Source: Pseudomonadota bacterium (GTDB lineage: Bacteria; Myxococcota_A; Polyangia; Fen-1088). Taken from it: a stretch of 10,613 nucleotides of DNA. Below the pieces are notes generated by a model that worked only from the letters and a program-made list of their open reading frames with translations, did not search any database and was not told where the DNA came from. The stretch spans positions 1 through 10,613 of the forward strand of contig JADGRD010000070.1 of the NCBI GenBank assembly GCA_017881285.1, written 5' to 3'. This document shows positions 6,762 to 10,613 of the stretch, one piece after another. The position numbers and the translations under genes are program-made. How positions within the stretch are numbered: position 1 is the stretch's first letter; each line of letters opens with the position of its first letter.

Positions 6762-8072
6762 TTACTGGTCCATCATCTTGCGCTGGACCTTCCACTTCGA
6801 GTCCGTGCACGCCTTGCAGCTCGCACCATAGAACCAGCCCCGGTTCGCGGTATCGTTCATCAGGTGAACTCGCATCCATCCGGTTGTGGCGACCATGACG
6901 GGGTCCTTGATGGATCCAATCCAGCTGCCGTGGGTTGTCCCTGCCATTTCTGCCATCATCACGGGCACGGTGTTGATGGAGTCGAACGCGCTCTGGACGC
7001 TGCTGCACGGAACCATGGTGTCCGCACCGCCACAGATGAGGATCGCGGGACCATGCATGGTGATGTTGGCTCGCGAGCCACAGATGGGCGCCGTCGCCAC
7101 AACGCGGGGGTCGCCGCCGGCCATGGTCGTGGCCGCGCCACCCTGGGAGTGCCCGGTCGCCCCGATCTTCGATACGTCCAGGCTGTGGTAAAGCCCGAAC
7201 TCGTTCTTCGCGTCATCGTTCTGCTGGACCATCCAGTCCACACCGGCAATTGGCGGGATCGGGGTCCCCGCCGCCGTCTGGGAGCTGAGCGAGGCGACCA
7301 CGACGAATCCATGCGAGGCGAGCTGTTTGATCAGCACCTCATAGGTCGGCGGTTGGTCGCCGGTCCCATTGGACCAGGTGACGACGGGGTGACAGTAACC
7401 CTGGCCCAGGGGATCCGGCAGGTACAAGTTGAAGTGCGGTTTCTGGTTGTTCCATTTCGCGTCCGGATTCCCGTTCTCAGGCCCGATATCTTTCTTCACC
7501 ACCACCTTGAACGGCCCTGCCATCGTTGGATCCACGGTACCAAAAGTCTTGGTGGGCACGCAGCTGCCTGTCAGACCGCCGTCCGGCTGACTGCCGCCCC
7601 CGGTGGAGCCTCCCGTCTGTCCACTTCCGCCCGTCCCGCGTCCGGCTTGACCGCCGCTGCCAACTTGACCGCCCGTCGCGGTGGAGCCTCCCGTCTGTCC
7701 ACTTCCGCCCGTCCCGCGTCCGGCTTGACCGCCGCTGCCAACTTGACCGCCCGTCCCGGTGGAGCCTCCCGTCTGTCCACTTCCGCCCGTCCCGGTGGAG
7801 CCTCCCGTCTGCCCACTTCCGCCCGTCCCGCGTCCGGCTTGACCGCCGGTACCGGATGAAGCGCCGCCAGTGCCGCTGCTCTGCCCACCCGACCCGCCAC
7901 CTGTACCAGCGCTGGTTGTGGCGCCCCCTGCCGCGGAAGAACCTCCGGATCCCACGGCGCTGTCGCGTCCGCCGCCAGTGCCACCTGAAGGGACACCGTC
8001 ACCACTATTTCCACAGCCCAGAGCTCCTAGAAGAAGGGGAAGGGCGACCCTACGGGCTTGTCTCATGCGCAT
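6762..8072 (-). CDS. Surface lipoprotein alpha/beta hydrolase (PETase/chlorophyllase-like)
   Basis: This is a 436-residue exported hydrolase. The start at 8072 is chosen over upstream codons because GGAGG lies five bases before it and MRMRQARR plus a hydrophobic stretch then forms a signal peptide. Cys20 (ALGC) is a plausible but atypical lipobox. Residues 29 to about 165 are a Gly/Thr/Ser/Gln spacer encoded partly by tandem repeats. The catalytic domain (about 171-436) has a nucleophile elbow GHSQGG with Ser309, an Asp351 in GGADTMVP and a His381 in TTHGSW, giving a full Ser-Asp-His triad in the expected order. A C-terminal Cys pair (C419, C422) and the layout recall the PETase/dienelactone-hydrolase/chlorophyllase group of esterases. 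The substrate is unknown: ester side-groups on polysaccharide, a polyester or a lipid are all possible. Neighbouring secreted carbohydrate-active genes favour the first. Confidence 0.85.
   Translation of the reverse strand: MRMRQARRVALPLLLGALGCGNSGDGVPSGGTGGGRDSAVGSGGSSAAGGATTSAGTGGGSGGQSSGTGGASSGTGGQAGRGTGGSGQTGGSTGTGGSGQTGGSTGTGGQVGSGGQAGRGTGGSGQTGGSTATGGQVGSGGQAGRGTGGSGQTGGSTGGGSQPDGGLTGSCVPTKTFGTVDPTMAGPFKVVVKKDIGPENGNPDAKWNNQKPHFNLYLPDPLGQGYCHPVVTWSNGTGDQPPTYEVLIKQLASHGFVVVASLSSQTAAGTPIPPIAGVDWMVQQNDDAKNEFGLYHSLDVSKIGATGHSQGGAATTMAGGDPRVVATAPICGSRANITMHGPAILICGGADTMVPCSSVQSAFDSINTVPVMMAEMAGTTHGSWIGSIKDPVMVATTGWMRVHLMNDTANRGWFYGASCKACTDSKWKVQRKMMDQ
7602..7848 (-). repeat. 78-base in-frame tandem repeat coding the hydrolase spacer
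   Basis: Two near-identical 78-base units (7602-7679 and 7680-7757, one difference seen) are followed by a 36-base partial unit (7758-7793) and a partial unit (7794-7848). Every length but the ragged last one is a multiple of three, so copy changes keep the frame. Each full unit codes 26 residues rich in Gly, Gln, Ser and Thr. Confidence 0.9.
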
Positions 8073-8077
8073 GCGAA

Positions 8078-8082
8078 CCTCC
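8078..8082 (-). promoter_or_regulatory. Ribosome-binding site of the hydrolase gene
   Basis: The minus strand reads GGAGG, then five bases, then ATG at 8072. This decides the start over in-frame codons up to 8219, whose extra N-terminus is Arg-rich and would bury the signal peptide. Confidence 0.8.
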
Positions 8083-8248
8083 ACGAAAAAACCATCGTGC
8101 CGAGCAGTGGCGCGGGCGTTCGAATTCCGTCTCGCCAATCTCACCGTGAGGCCGCTTCCTCGGCGATGCCTTTCCGGACGGCAAACAGAGAGCTTGGAGG
8201 TCACAAGACGTGTCCGCAAATGGACCCGTCGTGTACATTCTAAGGGGA

Positions 8249-8281
8249 GGGCGCTCCTTCTGGCTACGCTCCGGAACGCCC
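8249..8281 (-). terminator. Hairpin between the GH2 and hydrolase genes
   Basis: On the minus strand GGGCGTTCC can pair with GGAGCGCCC (8273-8281 with 8249-8257; one G-T wobble) around a 15-base loop. It starts about 40 bases past the GH2 stop codon. No T-run follows. It may terminate or attenuate transcription before the hydrolase gene. Elsewhere in the 8073-8321 gap I see no clear promoter. Confidence 0.45.
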
Positions 8282-8321
8282 CTTCGATGTACCTATGCCT
8301 TCCCCTTCCTTTGTCCCTCGC

Positions 8322-10613
8322 CTATGTCGGATCTTTCACCGCGTAGGTCGTAATGTCTACACTACCTCCTGCCAGGCCGTTCGAGGTAGCGGAAATCTTG
8401 GTGGTACCGACGTTCTCGCTTGACCGGATGACGACAGCCGCCTTTCCCGCTACCGCCTTGATCGTTGTCGGTCCAAACATGGTACAGGAACTTCCAGATA
8501 GAGACAAGGTAACGGACGCCGTTGAGTTTATGCATCTGCCCTGGCTGTCTCTGATCGCGACAATAATGCGTGATATATCAGTCCCGTCCGCCCGCAGATA
8601 AGTCAGGTCCGGCTCAAGGCTCACTTTCGTCGCCGTACCCTGTACCGGATTATCAGCATCCGATTGCGACAGCACAGCCTCGCGGAAGGCATAATAGGGT
8701 CGTTTGGGAATGAAGTACTGGTCAACTATGCCCAGCTTCGAATCATGCAGTGTATTCCGCCCTCCCCCATCACCAAAACCCCAGTAGTCTCTGAATGTCC
8801 ACAGAATCCCACCTGCATTTCGTGTATCACTCTTGAGACTCTGATACTGTGCCAAAGCATCGCTGGAGTACTTATCTTCGGCGGCCTGGTCACCTCGGGA
8901 GGCGCTGCTGAAACCAAGGTACTCAGTGCAGAGGGAAGGAACATTCTGCGGATAACTGCTGTACTGATTCCCGTAAAAATCTATGGACTGCTGGTTATAG
9001 TCGTGGATGCCGTTGCTGGTGACGTACTTTGGAAGCATAGGGTTGATCGCGTCGGCGATCTTCTTCATGCTGGCATAGTAAGAACTGAAATCGGCATAGG
9101 GTTCATTGAAATAGCCATATCCGATGATACTTGGATGGTTGTTTCCCTGCGTGACCATCTCTTTGAAGGTCTCCGTCAGGTTGGACCAGAATGCGGTAGT
9201 GTATGTGGAATGGCTCCATCCCCATGTTGGATTTTCGACCACAAGGAGTAGCCCCATTTCATCACACGCATCATAGAAGGCCGGATCGCGCGGGAAGTGG
9301 GAGCTCCGCACCAGATTGAATCCTGCGAGTTTGATCGATTCGATCATCTTGTAATAGCGGGAGACCGGAATGGCGGCATGAACCCATGCGAAGTCCTGCG
9401 CCATATTCGCCCCGTTAATAAAGTACCGGGACCCATTGAGATGAAATCCACTGTCTGACGTCCAGCCGAGAATCCGGACGCCGAACCGGTCGATGTAGTC
9501 ATCAACCGGCTTCCCATCAACGCTGACGGTTGTAACGATCTTGTAGAGATTGGGATCTTCCGGACTCCAGCGCTGCGGTGACGCTATGTCGCTGCTCATC
9601 TCGAATGTATGACTTCCATTTGCTGGTATGGTCTGCTGCGCAGTTTGCGTGGACACCTGATCGTTGTTCTTGTTGTAGATGACGTAGGTTACCGAACAGG
9701 AAGCCTCCTGCGCCTTGTCGTTATTGACGTTGGTATTCACCTTCACCGTAGCGGAGCCGGCCGAAACGGTTGGAGTACTTATTATCTGGCCCCATCGAGG
9801 TATGTACACCGGATCGGAGATATGCAGCCAGGTATTGCGATAGATGCCGCCCCAGGTGACATAATCAATCCAGCCTGCGCCGGGTGGAACATCTGCCTGA
9901 AGGCTGTTATCGACCTTGACTGCAATGACGTTTGAACCGGTTCTGTTCACCTGATTGGTACAATCGACAACGAAGCTCGTATACCCATTTGTCCCGTGCG
10001 AGCCGGCCAATGTACCGTTTACCCATACCTGGGCCGTGCTCATGGCGCCTCCGAACTCGATGAAGACTTTCTTTCCGGTCCAATCACCCGGCGGCAAGGT
10101 GAAGCTCTTTCGGTACCAGGCGGGACCCATATAGAAACCATTACTTTCCGGAGCGTCGTACGAGGGTGAATGCGGAACATTGACCTTCTCCCAGCCGGTA
10201 TCGTCATAGTTCGTGTCGGCGGGATTACCGGTTCCGTTCCCCTGCAGAAAGCGCCAACCTAGGTTGAACGACTGCCGGAAATGATGCGTGAATGTCTTCG
10301 ACGTAGTGAAGTTTATGTCCCAATAGTTTGGCCCCGGCTCGGTGCCTCCAGTGCCCGACGATGTGCCGCCCTGGCCCCCGCTCGGGACACCACCCGTTCC
10401 CCCTTGGCTTGCGTCCGCGCCACCAGCAGGTTGAACGCCGGCGTCACCCGCTGTGCCGCCCGTTTGGCGCGTAGTGCCACCGGTCGCTCGACCGCCAGTG
10501 GAGGCGCCGCCCGTCGAACCACCGACCCCAGTCTGACCGGCCGTATTTTGGCTCCCGCCTGTAGCCGAGATTGTGCCGCCCGTCGAACCACCGACCCCGG
10601 TCTGACCAGCCGT
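8322..10613 (-). CDS. Glycoside hydrolase family 2 enzyme (beta-galactosidase-like), N-terminus beyond window
   Basis: The frame is open to the right edge, giving 763 residues without the true start; the first in-window Met (10130) lies inside the sugar-binding domain and is not the start. Numbering from the edge, residues 1-94 are a Gly/Thr/Ser/Gln spacer. About 96-266 form the GH2 jelly-roll (FNLGWRF, then WYRKSF, then GGIYRNTWL). About 267-390 are an Ig-like domain. About 392-650 are the TIM barrel, with the RSSHFPRDPAFYDACDEMG family motif near 436, acid/base Glu504 in FNEP and nucleophile Glu564 in CTEYLGF. About 661-763 are a C-terminal Ig-like domain of the Glyco_hydro2_C5 type. Both catalytic glutamates are present, so the enzyme is probably active; galactosidase, glucuronidase or another specificity cannot be settled. 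The catalytic part is markedly lower in GC than neighbouring genes, a sign of transfer. The spacer implies export. Confidence 0.9.
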   Translation of the reverse strand, partial: TAGQTGVGGSTGGTISATGGSQNTAGQTGVGGSTGGASTGGRATGGTTRQTGGTAGDAGVQPAGGADASQGGTGGVPSGGQGGTSSGTGGTEPGPNYWDINFTTSKTFTHHFRQSFNLGWRFLQGNGTGNPADTNYDDTGWEKVNVPHSPSYDAPESNGFYMGPAWYRKSFTLPPGDWTGKKVFIEFGGAMSTAQVWVNGTLAGSHGTNGYTSFVVDCTNQVNRTGSNVIAVKVDNSLQADVPPGAGWIDYVTWGGIYRNTWLHISDPVYIPRWGQIISTPTVSAGSATVKVNTNVNNDKAQEASCSVTYVIYNKNNDQVSTQTAQQTIPANGSHTFEMSSDIASPQRWSPEDPNLYKIVTTVSVDGKPVDDYIDRFGVRILGWTSDSGFHLNGSRYFINGANMAQDFAWVHAAIPVSRYYKMIESIKLAGFNLVRSSHFPRDPAFYDACDEMGLLLVVENPTWGWSHSTYTTAFWSNLTETFKEMVTQGNNHPSIIGYGYFNEPYADFSSYYASMKKIADAINPMLPKYVTSNGIHDYNQQSIDFYGNQYSSYPQNVPSLCTEYLGFSSASRGDQAAEDKYSSDALAQYQSLKSDTRNAGGILWTFRDYWGFGDGGGRNTLHDSKLGIVDQYFIPKRPYYAFREAVLSQSDADNPVQGTATKVSLEPDLTYLRADGTDISRIIVAIRDSQGRCINSTASVTLSLSGSSCTMFGPTTIKAVAGKAAVVIRSSENVGTTKISATSNGLAGGSVDITTYAVKDPT
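10506..10613 (-). repeat. Repeated spacer segment in the GH2 gene
   Basis: Bases 10506-10544 and 10575-10613 are two 39-base copies with two differences, 69 bases (23 codons) apart. Each codes TAGQTGVGGSTGG. The second copy runs into the window edge, so further copies may follow. This is GC-rich, in contrast to the catalytic part. Confidence 0.85.

Noticed and set aside
7602..7848. CRISPR array
   Set aside because: The repeats are contiguous, in frame and lack unique spacers; they encode a protein linker.
6423..7859. Plus-strand open frame of 478 codons
   Set aside because: Antisense to the hydrolase with repetitive Arg/Ser/Ala content arising from the tandem repeat.
8083..8100. Sigma-54-like promoter (CGGCACG then TTTTTT on the minus strand)
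   Set aside because: The -12 element does not match TTGC, and the predicted transcript start would fall within the ribosome-binding site.
8073..8219. N-terminal extension of the hydrolase to 8219
   Set aside because: The 49 extra residues are Arg-rich and hide the signal peptide; GGAGG supports the start at 8072.

Overview
The window looks like chromosomal DNA from a myxobacterium-like organism (Myxococcota, probably a Polyangia-type relative). The inference rests on high GC, G/C-rich third codon positions, secreted proteins with long Gly/Thr/Ser/Gln spacers, and a MYXO-CTERM-like C-terminus (Cys-containing motif, hydrophobic helix, Arg-rich tail) on one protein. No rRNA, tRNA, CRISPR array or complete insertion sequence was seen.

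Layout: a large minus-strand gene (115-3357) encodes a 1080-residue membrane protein combining a signal peptide, a discoidin-like sugar-binding-type domain, a duplicated multi-helix membrane unit and a spermidine-synthase-like domain. Divergent from it, 82 bases away, is a TMEM175/DUF1211-type channel gene (3440-4030). A REP-like hairpin follows, then a plus-strand Cys-rich lipoprotein (4145-4759). A short junction (4760-4992) holds what look like gene fragments, including a perfect 45-base inverted copy of part of the next gene. From there to the right edge everything is on the minus strand: a secreted parallel beta-helix protein with a MYXO-CTERM-like tail (4993-6537), a putative surface lipoprotein alpha/beta hydrolase resembling the PETase/chlorophyllase group (6762-8072), and a glycoside hydrolase family 2 enzyme whose N-terminus lies beyond the right edge (8322-10613).

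The three right-hand genes share orientation, export signals and Gly/Thr-rich spacers. Together they could be a set of surface or secreted enzymes for attacking a polysaccharide or esterified polymer: a GH2 glycosidase, an esterase-like hydrolase and a beta-helix protein of lyase or carbohydrate-binding type. Gaps of 224-249 bases argue against one tight operon. The GH2 catalytic part is visibly lower in GC than its neighbours, while its N-terminal spacer is GC-rich and myxobacterial in style, suggesting an acquired enzyme fitted to a host secretion spacer.

No clearly new defence or mobile system was found. The most unusual items are the five-part polyamine-synthase-like fusion, the 45-base in-frame inverted duplication, and the GH2 composition mosaic.
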